From Coprenecus sp902388455 (GTDB lineage: Bacteria; Bacteroidota; Bacteroidia; Bacteroidales; UBA932): a stretch of 64,000 bases of DNA. The position numbers were made by a program, and so were the translations under genes. Of the stretch, positions 25,788-34,478 are shown in pieces; positions within the stretch are counted from its first letter, which is position 1, and each line of letters opens with the position of its first letter. The notes beneath the pieces were generated by a model, which was given only the letters and a program-made list of their open reading frames with translations, was not told where the DNA came from and did not search any database. Location: positions 2,666,001 to 2,730,000 of the forward strand of contig OZ007032.1 in the NCBI GenBank assembly GCA_963931615.1. Direction: 5' to 3'.

Positions 25788-26999
25788 TTATTTTAGCGGA
25801 GCGAGGATGATAACATTGTTGTCGTCCTCGCTTATGTTTTCCAGGATGTCGGAGATACGCTTGCGGGCGGAGCTGCTGAGGTTGCCGTTTTCAAGGAATC
25901 CGGGTCCTGCTTCCATGAAATATTCAGCGCTGCGGCTGGAGACGAGGTATCCGTTTTTGAAAGTAGGACTGGTACTGTCATTGGTAAGGATATCGTTTAT
26001 AATGGTGCGGCGTGAGACTTCTCCGGTCCTGCGGTCCAGGATTATGGCCGGCTGGATGTCAATTTCCATACTTATGCTTACGCCTGAGCCGGTGTTTCTG
26101 CTCAGGACCATCTTCGTCTTGTTGATGTTGACCACGGCATAGTCCGGAAGGATAAAGGGATCGTGCATGTAGTCGCCATCGTCAAATGACAGTGCGTTGG
26201 GTTCGGTGGTTTCTCCCAATTTCATCGTCAGCAGCGGGCTGAGTTCCCTGTCCTGTATGATGAAAAGGGTGTCCTGCTGGGTGTTCATCGACCACTGGCA
26301 GATGTCCAGGGCTCCGTCCACGTTGAGAGAGGTGTGGAGACGGAGCATCGCATTTACCGGTGCGGAGCCTGTTTTCGGAATCTCCCAGATGATATTGCCC
26401 TGCATGTCCTGACACCAGGCTGCAGGACAGCTGCCGTCATAGGGTACTCCGGCTATGGTGACGGTGCGGGCTTTGCTGTCGACCATGAAGTTGTAGCCCT
26501 GGTTGGGATTGCCGTTGCCTTCGTATGCAAGGGGAAGGTCTTCGGAGAGACGTCCGGTGCTGATGTCGTAGGCGTAGACTTTGTTGGTATTCAAGGTGCT
26601 GATCCAGACTTTTCCGCCGGTCTCGTCTATCTGTGCGAAAGATATTCCGGTGTATTCTCCCGGACCGCGTCCGATGTTGCCGATATTGCGCAGGAACTTG
26701 CCGGTGGCTCTGTCGAAGAGTTTGAAGGGTTTTTCCATAGGCGAGTATATTCCGATGTAGCGGTCAGAGACGGTAATCTCTCCGCCGTCGATAAGTGCTT
26801 CGGGATCGCTGCTGTCCAGGGCGATGAACTCAGGCTCGCCTACCCAGTCGGAGAGGAGGATGTCCTCTCCCTGCGGCAATCTGTCGTATTGCACTGAGAT
26901 GAGACCTCCGTCCCATGCCTGCTGCTGTCCGCATGAGGACAGCAACGGAAGGGCGGCTGATACGGCTATACTGAAGAAAGAGATGGTCAGGTGTTTCAT
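25788..26999 (-). CDS. 6-bladed beta-propeller lipoprotein, paralog 1
   Basis: A 403-residue lipoprotein (lipobox ending at Cys23, LLSSC) of the Bacteroidota 6-bladed beta-propeller family. Landmarks shared with its two neighbours are GEPEFIALD near residue 55, KLFDRATGKFLRNIG, IGRGPGEY, AWCQDMQGNIIWEIPKT, and the C-terminal ISEDDNNVIILAPLK. Function is unknown; such proteins probably bind a ligand or partner in the periplasm or at the surface. It is closest to paralog 3, sharing QGEDILLSDWVGEPEFIALDS almost completely. It lies 17 nt after the stop of paralog 2. Confidence 0.8.
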   Translation of the reverse strand: MKHLTISFFSIAVSAALPLLSSCGQQQAWDGGLISVQYDRLPQGEDILLSDWVGEPEFIALDSSDPEALIDGGEITVSDRYIGIYSPMEKPFKLFDRATGKFLRNIGNIGRGPGEYTGISFAQIDETGGKVWISTLNTNKVYAYDISTGRLSEDLPLAYEGNGNPNQGYNFMVDSKARTVTIAGVPYDGSCPAAWCQDMQGNIIWEIPKTGSAPVNAMLRLHTSLNVDGALDICQWSMNTQQDTLFIIQDRELSPLLTMKLGETTEPNALSFDDGDYMHDPFILPDYAVVNINKTKMVLSRNTGSGVSISMEIDIQPAIILDRRTGEVSRRTIINDILTNDSTSPTFKNGYLVSSRSAEYFMEAGPGFLENGNLSSSARKRISDILENISEDDNNVIILAPLK

Positions 27000-27016
27000 G
27001 GTGAGGGAAGTTGGGT

Positions 27017-28207
27017 TTATCGGAGTTTGTAGATGACTATGATGTTGTTGTCCTCGTCGGAGAGGCCGGAGAGGATGGTGCGTATCCTGTCTTTGGCTGA
27101 GTCGGAGAGTCTGCCTTCTTCGAGGGCAGTGGAGGCTGTCTCACGGAAGAGTGCGGGGTCGTAGCTCTGAATCAGATATCCGCCGGAGGGCTGCGGGCTG
27201 CACTTGCCTGTCCCGAGGTAGTCGTTGACTATGGTGCATCTGTAGGCTTCGCCGCTTCGTCTGTCGGTTATGACTGTTGCCGAAGAACCGAATGTTATGA
27301 CCCCGTTTTTCATGGGCTGGGGAGCCTGGATGTCTGTCAGGATTTTATCCTGTAGAGCAAGGCTGATGGCTATCATCTGAACGTCTGTAGCAGTTCCGGC
27401 TTTTTTGCCGAGATCCATTGTGAATACGGGTCTTAAGGCTCCGTTCTCAGCTATGAACAGTGTGTCCTCTGCGGCATTGAAAGTATTGAACGAGATATCG
27501 AGGCTCCCGGGAATGTTCCTTTTGCTTAATATACCCCATTGGCTTATGGCTTCTATGTTGGTAGATGCCATGCTCATTCCGCGTTCGGAGACGCTCCAGA
27601 TCACATTGCCCTTGAAGTCCTGCTGCCAGGCGGCGGTGGTGTCGCTGTCTTCCGGGTAGGGAACCCTCGCGCAGGTGATGAGTCCGGCTTCAGGGTCAAT
27701 AGTGAAGGCGGATTTTGAATAGTTGTAGTCTCCTAAATTATAGGCCAGGGGCACGTCCTCGACAAATTGCCTTGTGCCGAGGTCATATACGTGGAGCACG
27801 TCAGGTCTGTCATGGAGCCATATCCGGTTGTTTTTCTCATCAATGAACGAGCCGAGCAGGTACAGGTATTCGCCCGGACCGCGTCCGACATTGCCTACTG
27901 TCCCGAGATATTTTCCGGTGGCCCGGTCATAGAGTTTGTATGGATTGCCCTGGTAATATCCGCTGGAGATGCCTATATGCTGCTCAGAGATATTTATTCC
28001 CCCCGTGGCGTATGCTTCGGGGCTGCGGCTGTCGAGGGCGATGAACTCGGGCTCTTCGAACAGGTCGGAGAGGTTGACTGTGCCCTTGTCGGTCAGTTCT
28101 TTGTAATTGATCGAGATAAGGCCGGTGTCTGCGCCCTGCCTGCCGCTGCATGAGGTGACAGTAAGAAGTATGGCGGCTGTGCAGATAAAGGATATTTTGG
28201 ACTTCAT
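27017..28207 (-). CDS. 6-bladed beta-propeller lipoprotein, paralog 2
   Basis: A 396-residue lipoprotein (lipobox ending at Cys20, TVTSC), same fold as the flanking paralogs but the most divergent of the three: EEPEFIALDSRSPEAYATGG, KLYDRATGKYLGTVGNVGRGPGEY, SDEDNNIIVIYKLR. I chose the ATG at 28207; 28210 is also an ATG, and the longer open frame to 28303 lacks a signal peptide at its start. It probably begins a two-gene transcript with paralog 1. Confidence 0.8.
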   Translation of the reverse strand: MKSKISFICTAAILLTVTSCSGRQGADTGLISINYKELTDKGTVNLSDLFEEPEFIALDSRSPEAYATGGINISEQHIGISSGYYQGNPYKLYDRATGKYLGTVGNVGRGPGEYLYLLGSFIDEKNNRIWLHDRPDVLHVYDLGTRQFVEDVPLAYNLGDYNYSKSAFTIDPEAGLITCARVPYPEDSDTTAAWQQDFKGNVIWSVSERGMSMASTNIEAISQWGILSKRNIPGSLDISFNTFNAAEDTLFIAENGALRPVFTMDLGKKAGTATDVQMIAISLALQDKILTDIQAPQPMKNGVITFGSSATVITDRRSGEAYRCTIVNDYLGTGKCSPQPSGGYLIQSYDPALFRETASTALEEGRLSDSAKDRIRTILSGLSDEDNNIIVIYKLR

Positions 28208-28266
28208 CATGTCTGGCGAGGTTAGGGCTTGTAACTGTTTGTAAATGAATTGCTTTTGATTTTGTA

Positions 28267-28305
28267 AGGTGCCACGTTCAGTTTTGGAAAGCCGACGTGG
28301 CACCT
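28267..28305 (-). terminator. strong hairpin downstream of the SDR gene
   Basis: Perfect 11-bp arms AGGTGCCACGT (28267-28277) and ACGTGGCACCT (28295-28305) enclose a 17-nt loop. It lies 58 nt beyond the SDR stop and before paralog 2. There is no clear T-run, so it may be a terminator without U-tract or an RNA-stabilising hairpin. Confidence 0.45.
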
Positions 28306-28363
28306 ATGTGAAGCGTAGTGGTTTGATAATTAGCTTGTTGCGGTTTTGCGGTGTGCCGGCTTG

Positions 28364-29125
28364 TCAGGCCTTCTTGTAGGTGATGGTGCCGGTGGCCTGG
28401 TTGGTGGGCATGACGAGGACCTCGGCGATCTGCATGTACTCGGGGGCGCTGGCGGCGAACCATGCCACTTCGGCGATGTCGGCTCCGGTCAGGGGGCGGA
28501 TGCCCTTGTAGACGCTGTCGGCCTTGGCCTTGTCACCGCGGAAGCGCACGACGGAGAAATTGGTCTCCACGAGGCCGGGCTTGATGTTGGTGACTCTCAG
28601 CGGAGTGTCCACGAGGTCGATGCGGAGGCCGTCGGAGAGGGCTTTCACTGCGGCCTTGGTAGCGCAGTACACGCTGCCTCCGGGGTAGGCGGCGTCACCG
28701 GCGATGGAGCCGAGGTTGATGATGTGGCCGCGTCCGCGCTCGACCATGCCGGGCACTACGAGGCGGGTCATCGAGAGCAGGCCGCGGATGTTGGTGTCGA
28801 GCATGATGTCCCATTCGTCGAGGTTGCCCTCATGCTCCTTGTCCACGCCGAAGACGAGGCCGGCGTTGTTGATGAGCACGTCGATGTTCTTCCATTTGCC
28901 TTCAAGGGTACCGAGGGCCGCGATGATCTGGTCCCTGTAGCGGACGTCGAAGGGCAGTACGAGGGCATCGGCTCCCAGTCCGGCCAGCTCGGCCTTCAGG
29001 GCCTCTCCCTTCTCGGGCTTGCGGCAGTTGATGATGATGTCATAGCCGCCTGCTGCGAACTTTTTCGCGCAGGCCTCGCCGATACCGCTTGTGGCACCGG
29101 TGATAAGTGCGATTTTTCTTTCCAT
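28364..29125 (-). CDS. short-chain dehydrogenase/reductase, YdfG-like
   Basis: A 253-residue classical SDR. The cofactor loop TGATSGIG is at residues 9-16 and NNAG at 86-89. The catalytic set is Asn112, Ser140, Tyr153 and Lys157. It resembles YdfG-type 3-hydroxy acid / L-allo-threonine dehydrogenases using NADP, but the substrate is uncertain. It starts only 5 nt after the stop of propeller paralog 3 and so is probably cotranscribed with it. It is GC-richer than the propeller genes around it. Confidence 0.9.
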   Translation of the reverse strand: MERKIALITGATSGIGEACAKKFAAGGYDIIINCRKPEKGEALKAELAGLGADALVLPFDVRYRDQIIAALGTLEGKWKNIDVLINNAGLVFGVDKEHEGNLDEWDIMLDTNIRGLLSMTRLVVPGMVERGRGHIINLGSIAGDAAYPGGSVYCATKAAVKALSDGLRIDLVDTPLRVTNIKPGLVETNFSVVRFRGDKAKADSVYKGIRPLTGADIAEVAWFAASAPEYMQIAEVLVMPTNQATGTITYKKA

Positions 29126-29130
29126 ATACT

Positions 29131-30357
29131 TTATTTAAGTGGTGCTATCATGAGTATGATGTTGTCGTTCTCGGTCAGGCCGTCGAGGATGGAGGATATC
29201 CTGGTGCGGGCGGCTTCGCTGAGCCTGCCGTCGGCCAGGGCCTTGGCTCCGGCTTCCTGGAATGTCAGGGCGTCATAGCTGTTTGCGAGGTAACCGTCTG
29301 AGAATCGGAAATTATTGTCGTTCCATGTCATGATGTCGTCCACGATGTTGCGCAGGGATACTTCCTCTGTCTGCCTGTCCATGACCACGTTGGGCAGATA
29401 TTCATATTCGATGAAGAATTCCGCGCCTCTGCTGGTCATTCCTGCTGACCTGGATATTCCGATGACAGCGTATCCCGGGAGGAGGCTGGAGCTGCGGAAG
29501 AGCCTGTCTTCACTGAGATCTATGTAGTTAGGCTCGGTAATGCCTTCGAACTGGACAGTAAGAATGGGCTTGATCTCCCGGTTCTCCAACACGTACAATG
29601 TGTCCTGCGCGGTGTTGTTGCTCTCGAAGCACAGGTCCATGGTGCCCGGTGTGTTGCGTCCGGTATGCATCGTCAGTAAGACATTCTCCTCCATAGTGTA
29701 GGTCTTGGGGATCTCCCACAGGATGTTGCCCTCCATGTCCTGGCACCATGCGGATGCGGGACATTTGTCCTTAAAGGGCAGCGGTACGACTGTAATAGTG
29801 CTGGAAAGGCTGTCCACTAAGAAGTTGAAGCCGTTGTTGGTATTGTTGTCGGCCTTATAGGGCAGCTTGATGTCCGCAACGAGCCTGCCGGAGGCGATAT
29901 CGTAACCGTAGATATTGTGCCTGTCTATAGTGCTGATCCAGACCTTTCCGCCGGCTTCGTCCAGTTGTGCCGAGGAGATGCTGTTGTACTCTCCCGGACC
30001 GCGTCCGATGCCGCCGATGTCCCGCAGATATTTTCCTGTGGCACGGTCGAAGAGTTTGAATGGAGTCTCGCTGTTCTTGCGGTAAACGCCTATGTAGTGG
30101 TCGGAGATGGTGAACTGCCCGCCGGTAACCAGAGCCTCAGGCCGGCTTTCCAGGGCTATGAACTCCGGCTCGCCGACCCACTCCGATATGAGGATGTCCT
30201 CTCCCTGCTTCAGATCGGCATAGTTGACGGAGACGAGTCCTTCCGGGTTGCGGTGAGAGGTGCTTTTCGGACCGCATGACACGGCGCCCAGCAGGACGGC
30301 CGCTGACAGCAGGACGGCACTGGAGCAACGTGCTGCGTTAATCAGTAAAGTTTTCAT
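29131..30357 (-). CDS. 6-bladed beta-propeller lipoprotein, paralog 3
   Basis: A 408-residue lipoprotein (lipobox ending at Cys28, GAVSC), close to paralog 1 in every block: DILISEWVGEPEFIALES, KLFDRATGKYLRDIGGIGRGPGEY, AWCQDMEGNILWEIPKT, ENDNIILMIAPLK. Function is unknown. It has its own promoter at 30387-30380 and heads the leftward group with the SDR gene. Its leader holds the short tandem repeat ACATTAAC twice just before the ATG. Confidence 0.8.
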   Translation of the reverse strand: MKTLLINAARCSSAVLLSAAVLLGAVSCGPKSTSHRNPEGLVSVNYADLKQGEDILISEWVGEPEFIALESRPEALVTGGQFTISDHYIGVYRKNSETPFKLFDRATGKYLRDIGGIGRGPGEYNSISSAQLDEAGGKVWISTIDRHNIYGYDIASGRLVADIKLPYKADNNTNNGFNFLVDSLSSTITVVPLPFKDKCPASAWCQDMEGNILWEIPKTYTMEENVLLTMHTGRNTPGTMDLCFESNNTAQDTLYVLENREIKPILTVQFEGITEPNYIDLSEDRLFRSSSLLPGYAVIGISRSAGMTSRGAEFFIEYEYLPNVVMDRQTEEVSLRNIVDDIMTWNDNNFRFSDGYLANSYDALTFQEAGAKALADGRLSEAARTRISSILDGLTENDNIILMIAPLK

Positions 30358-30379
30358 GTGTTAATGTGTTAATGTCTTT

Positions 30380-30387
30380 CAAAGTTA
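30380..30387 (-). promoter_or_regulatory. -7 promoter element of propeller paralog 3
   Basis: TAACTTTG on the minus strand, 22 nt before the ATG. It overlaps a 6-bp-arm inverted repeat AAAGTT-AGCA-AACTTT (30381-30396). Confidence 0.55.
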
Positions 30388-30411
30388 GCAAACTTTTTCC
30401 ATTTCATATTC

Positions 30412-30444
30412 TTGTTACAATTTTGTAATACTTTTGTAACATAA
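30412..30444 (+). promoter_or_regulatory. Pho-box-like array before the phosphate operon
   Basis: Three exact 11-bp-phased units made of a 7-mer plus a 4-nt A/T-rich spacer: TTGTTAC-AATT (30412), TTGTAAT-ACTT (30423), TTGTAAC-ATAA (30434). This is the layout of PhoB/PhoP sites in other phyla (7-mer plus 4-nt spacer, 11-bp period). It ends 6 nt before the -7 element and lies upstream of a PiT/PhoB/PhoR operon. A related pair lies before ppk1 (44089). Confidence 0.65.
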
Positions 30445-30450
30445 CAGCCA

Positions 30451-30458
30451 TACTTTTG
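30451..30458 (+). promoter_or_regulatory. -7 promoter element of the phosphate operon
   Basis: TACTTTTG, 22 nt before the PiT ATG. No -33 TTTG at the usual 19-20 nt is seen; the Pho-box-like repeats occupy that place, as at activator-dependent promoters. Confidence 0.6.
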
Positions 30459-30480
30459 CAACCGAAATTTATACACAGTT

Positions 30481-32751
30481 ATGGAGTTTTTGTATATAGG
30501 AATCATCATTTTCCTTTTCTGCCTCGCCATTTCGGACATTATTGTCGGCGTGAGCAACGACGCTGTAAACTTTCTCAACTCCGCGGTAGGTTCCAAGACC
30601 GCGAAATTCCGGAACCTCATCATCATCGCATCTATCGGAGTGTTCCTCGGAGCATCCCTGTCCAACGGTATGATGGATATCGCCCGCCACGGTATCTTCC
30701 AGCCTCAGTATTTCAGCTTTGCAGAGCTGATAACGATTATGCTGGCGGTAATGGTGACTGACGTGATACTGCTGGACGCATTCAACTCGAGAGGTCTGCC
30801 TACTTCCACGACGGTATCCCTAGTATTCGAGCTGCTCGGAGGTACGGTAGCCCTTGCCATGATCAAGAATATCCAGACCGACGGGGCCCTGACATTCGCG
30901 CAGATGATCAACACGGACAAGGCTCTCTCCGTGATCCTCGGCATATTCCTCTCCATAGCGATAGCATTCATATTCGGTATGATAATCCAGTGGATAGTCC
31001 GTACGATTTTCACTTTCAACTATAAGCCCCGGATGAAATACCTGGCCGGAATCTTCGGCGGCATTGCGGTTACGGCCATCGTATATTTCCTTCTGATAAA
31101 AGGTCTGAAGGATTCCTCCTTCATGACGGCAGATGCCAATGCATGGATTAAGGAGCATACGGGAATGCTGGTTCTCTGTCTCTTCGTAGGCAGCAGCATT
31201 ATCATGCAGATACTGCACTGGTGCAAGGTAAATATCCTGAAAGTCATCGTGCTGATGGGTACGCTCTCGCTAGCTATGGCCTTTGCCGGCAATGACCTTG
31301 TCAACTTCGTCGGCGTGCCTCTCGCAGGCTTCTCCGCATGGCAGGACTATTCTGCGAACGGTATGGGTGTGGGTGCTGACAACTACCTGATGGGCAGTCT
31401 TCTCGAGCCTGCACATACTCCGATGATATTCCTGATACTCTCCGGAGCCACCATGGTATTCGCCCTGGCGACATCCAGAAAGGCCCGCAACGTGATTAAC
31501 ACCGAGGTCAACCTGACCAACCAGAACGAGTCCGAGGCTTCCTTCGGCACCTCCGCCACCGGACGCCGTCTCGTGCAGATAGCCAATTCCTTCGCCACAT
31601 GGCTGGAGAAGGTGACCCCCCTGAGAGTCCGCAACTGGATTGACAGCCGCTTCAACAAGGACGAGGCCATCCTCGTCAAGGGTGCCGCATTTGACCAGAT
31701 GAGGGCCGCCGTCAACCTGGTGGTATCCTCCCTCCTGATTGCCCTCGGCACCTCCCTCAAGCTGCCCCTCTCCACTACCTTCGTAACATTTACCGTGGCC
31801 ATGGGTACCTCCCTGATGGACCGCGCCTGGGACCGCGAGAGCGCCGTAGGCAGGGTGACCGGCATGATGTCCGTGATGGGCGGCTGGCTGCTGACAGCGG
31901 TGATAGCCTTCGCAGTCTGCTTCGCGATAGCCCTCGTGATGCACTACGGCAGTTTCATCGCAATGATACTCCTCAGCCTTGTAGCCCTGTTTATCATCAT
32001 CCGCAGCAATATCAAGTTCAATAAGAAAGCCCACGAGAAGGAGAAGAACAAGACCGTCTTCGAGCAGATGATGTCCTCCAACGACCCCGACGAGGTATGG
32101 AGCCTGCTCAAGAACCAGGTAAAGGACAGTACGGTCAAGGAACTGGACTATGTCTCCAACTACTACTCCAACTTCATCGACTGCTTCGTCAGCGAGAACC
32201 TCAAGTGCCTGCGCCGTCAGTACAGCACCATGCACGCCGAGATAGACGGCTACAAGTCCGTCCGCCGCAAGGAGATTCTGGCCCTCAAGCGCACCGACCC
32301 GACCGTGTCCGTGCAGGCCAGCACCTGGTTCCACCTCGAGGCCAACAACACCTCCCAGCTCCTGTACAGCCTCAAGCGTATGTCCGAGCCCTGCAAGGAG
32401 CACCTGGAGAACAACTTCAACCCCCTGCCCAAGGACTGCGCCGAGGAGTTTGCTCCCGCCAGCGAGGCCTTCCTCGTCCTGCTCAACAAGACCCGCGCCT
32501 ACGTGGACGACTTCAACCCCGCGGCTGAGCAGCAGTCCAAGGAGCTGATCAAGGACATCTCCGCCTACAAGAAGGAAGTGGCCGTGCTGCGCAAGAACAA
32601 CCTCGAGCGCTTCAACTCCGAGTCCGACACCTCCAACTTCAACATCTACATCCTCTATCAGACCATCCTGCAGGAGACCCAGCAGATGGCCGACAACCTG
32701 AAGCACCTGATTCGCGCCTACACCTACCTCTCCACAGTGAAGGGTAAGTAA
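30481..32751 (+). CDS. PiT-family inorganic phosphate transporter with C-terminal PhoU-like domain
   Basis: A 756-residue protein. Residues 1 to about 515 are the PiT transporter with its two inverted signature repeats, VSNDAVNFLNSAVGSKTA (near 20) and FAGNDLVNFVGVPLAG (near 265), and about ten to twelve membrane spans. The last 230 residues are soluble, helical and charged, matching the PhoU-like tail found on Bacteroidota PiT proteins. It imports phosphate with a cation. The tail may gate transport or signal phosphate status to the kinase encoded two genes on. It starts right after the Pho-box-like array. Confidence 0.92.
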   Translation: MEFLYIGIIIFLFCLAISDIIVGVSNDAVNFLNSAVGSKTAKFRNLIIIASIGVFLGASLSNGMMDIARHGIFQPQYFSFAELITIMLAVMVTDVILLDAFNSRGLPTSTTVSLVFELLGGTVALAMIKNIQTDGALTFAQMINTDKALSVILGIFLSIAIAFIFGMIIQWIVRTIFTFNYKPRMKYLAGIFGGIAVTAIVYFLLIKGLKDSSFMTADANAWIKEHTGMLVLCLFVGSSIIMQILHWCKVNILKVIVLMGTLSLAMAFAGNDLVNFVGVPLAGFSAWQDYSANGMGVGADNYLMGSLLEPAHTPMIFLILSGATMVFALATSRKARNVINTEVNLTNQNESEASFGTSATGRRLVQIANSFATWLEKVTPLRVRNWIDSRFNKDEAILVKGAAFDQMRAAVNLVVSSLLIALGTSLKLPLSTTFVTFTVAMGTSLMDRAWDRESAVGRVTGMMSVMGGWLLTAVIAFAVCFAIALVMHYGSFIAMILLSLVALFIIIRSNIKFNKKAHEKEKNKTVFEQMMSSNDPDEVWSLLKNQVKDSTVKELDYVSNYYSNFIDCFVSENLKCLRRQYSTMHAEIDGYKSVRRKEILALKRTDPTVSVQASTWFHLEANNTSQLLYSLKRMSEPCKEHLENNFNPLPKDCAEEFAPASEAFLVLLNKTRAYVDDFNPAAEQQSKELIKDISAYKKEVAVLRKNNLERFNSESDTSNFNIYILYQTILQETQQMADNLKHLIRAYTYLSTVKGK

Positions 32752-32772
32752 AAATTAATACTATATTTGCGT

Positions 32773-33498
32773 ATGCAAAGAATTCTTATAGTCGATGACG
32801 AGGAGTCCATCTGTGAGATTCTCCAGTTCAATCTGGAGGTCGAGGGCTACGAGGTAGAAGTGGCCTACAGCGCGGAGGAGGCTCTCGGCAAGGACATTAA
32901 AAGTTTTTCCCTCATCCTGCTGGACATCATGATGGGCGGGATGAGCGGATTCAAGATGGCCCAGATGCTCAAGAAGGATCCGGCCACGGCGTCCATCCCC
33001 ATTATCTTCTGCACAGCCAAGGATACTGAGGACAATAAGATAGCCGGCCTTACCCTCGGCGCCGATGACTACATCTCCAAACCGTTCTCAGTCAGGGAGG
33101 TGGTAGCTAGGGTCAAGAGTGTACTCCGCCGCTGTGCCCCCCAGTCACAGCAGTCTCCGGTAACGCCTCAGTCCGATGTCTCCATGCCCCGTACGGAAAT
33201 GAGTGGAGACAGCATCACTTACAACGGTCTGCGGCTCGACCTGCTCAAGCATAAGTGTTATATTAATGACCAGGAAGTCCAGCTGACCAAGAAGGAGATG
33301 GAGATAATGACCCTTTTCCTGCGCAACTCCGGCCGTGTCCTCTCCCGAGAGGAGATCCTGCACAATGTCTGGAGCGACGAGGTGGTGGTCTTAGACCGCA
33401 CCATCGACGTCAATATCACCCGCCTGCGCAAGAAGATAGGCGAGTACGGCAGATATATCGTCACCCGACAGGGCTACGGCTACGGCTTCGACGTGTAG
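32773..33498 (+). CDS. OmpR/PhoB-family response regulator
   Basis: A 241-residue regulator with a receiver domain (acidic pocket Asp8-Asp9, phospho-acceptor Asp51 in LLDIMMG, Lys in SKPFS) and a C-terminal OmpR-type winged helix (LTKKEMEIMTLFLRNSGRVLSREEIL to GYGYGF). I use the ATG at 32773; a TTG two codons upstream is in frame. Context, between a phosphate transporter and a PhoR-like kinase, makes it a PhoB candidate. It probably binds the repeats at 30412 and perhaps those at 44089. Confidence 0.92.
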   Translation: MQRILIVDDEESICEILQFNLEVEGYEVEVAYSAEEALGKDIKSFSLILLDIMMGGMSGFKMAQMLKKDPATASIPIIFCTAKDTEDNKIAGLTLGADDYISKPFSVREVVARVKSVLRRCAPQSQQSPVTPQSDVSMPRTEMSGDSITYNGLRLDLLKHKCYINDQEVQLTKKEMEIMTLFLRNSGRVLSREEILHNVWSDEVVVLDRTIDVNITRLRKKIGEYGRYIVTRQGYGYGFDV

Positions 33499-33512
33499 AG
33501 TGTATAGGGGTT

Positions 33513-34469
33513 ATGCTCAAGGAGATAATACATAGGAAGGAACTTCTCTCCAGACTCGAGGAGTTCGTCTACATGACCGAGAAGGGCAACCCTCTCGACG
33601 ACTCTTTCCCGCCTTTCCCCGAAAGCAGGTACGGCCGTCTGCTCAACCGCCTGGTGAATACCTACCGCCGCGACATGAACGACCGCGACACGCTGTCCGC
33701 TGCCCGCGAGATGGTGGCCCGCGAGTCCCAGGACAATATCCGTCAGAAGAAGCAGCTCACCCAGAACATCAACCACGAGCTCAAGACCCCCGTCAGCAGC
33801 ATCAACGGCTACCTGGAAACCCTCGTCAACAACCCTAACATGAGTCCGCAGCAGCGGGACATCTTCCTCCGCAAGTGCTACGATCAGTCCCAGCGGCTCT
33901 CCAGCCTCCTGCTCGACCTCTCGACCATCACCCGCATGGACGAGGCCGGAGACAAGATCGAGAAGGAGCGTATCTCCCTCTCCGACGTGGTGGCTGAGGC
34001 TGTCTCAGACATGGAACCCATCGCCGGCAAATTTGACGGCAAGGACAGCCCCATGGCCAAGATAGGCCCAGAGGACAGGGGGACAATGCAGATAATCAAC
34101 GACTTCCCGGATGGAAAGGAGATTCAGGGCAATCATTCCCTCCTCTACTCTATATTCCGCAATCTCCTGGAGAACGCGATTTTCTACTCCAAGGGTACGA
34201 AGGTAACGGTAAGGCTCCTGGAGGAAAATGACAGGGAATACAGGATATCCATCGAGGACGACGGAGTGGGGATAGACAGCATGCACCTGCCCCGTATCTT
34301 CGAGAGGTTCTACCGCATAGACAAGGGCCGCAGCCGCAAGATAGGCGGTACGGGTCTGGGCCTCTCCATAGTCCGGAACGCGGTATGTCTCCACGGCGGC
34401 ACGATAAAGGCCGTCCCCGTCGCTCCGTCCGGTCTGTGCTTCGAGTTCACCCTCGCCAAGGAATCATAG
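33513..34469 (+). CDS. soluble sensor histidine kinase, PhoR-like
   Basis: A 318-residue kinase with the phospho-acceptor His88 in NINHELKTPV and an HATPase domain with all boxes visible (N: LLENAIFYSKG; G1: EDDGVGID; F: RIFERFYR; G2: GGTGLGLS). The first 80 residues are charged and hold no membrane segment, so it is cytoplasmic, unlike usual PhoR kinases. An input through the PhoU-like tail of the PiT protein is a plausible inference. It follows the regulator gene by 14 nt and converges on rnhB. Confidence 0.92.
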   Translation: MLKEIIHRKELLSRLEEFVYMTEKGNPLDDSFPPFPESRYGRLLNRLVNTYRRDMNDRDTLSAAREMVARESQDNIRQKKQLTQNINHELKTPVSSINGYLETLVNNPNMSPQQRDIFLRKCYDQSQRLSSLLLDLSTITRMDEAGDKIEKERISLSDVVAEAVSDMEPIAGKFDGKDSPMAKIGPEDRGTMQIINDFPDGKEIQGNHSLLYSIFRNLLENAIFYSKGTKVTVRLLEENDREYRISIEDDGVGIDSMHLPRIFERFYRIDKGRSRKIGGTGLGLSIVRNAVCLHGGTIKAVPVAPSGLCFEFTLAKES

Positions 34470-34478
34470 AAAGGACAG

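Noticed and set aside
28229..28245. TTGTAAC/TTGTAAA pair before propeller paralog 2 as a Pho box
   Set aside because: The two units are 10 bp apart, not 11, and there is no link to phosphate in the gene.
31270..32706. Long open frame (478 codons) on the minus strand
   Set aside because: Antisense to the PhoU-like tail and transporter region of the PiT gene; Leu/Val/Gly-rich shadow without domain signs.
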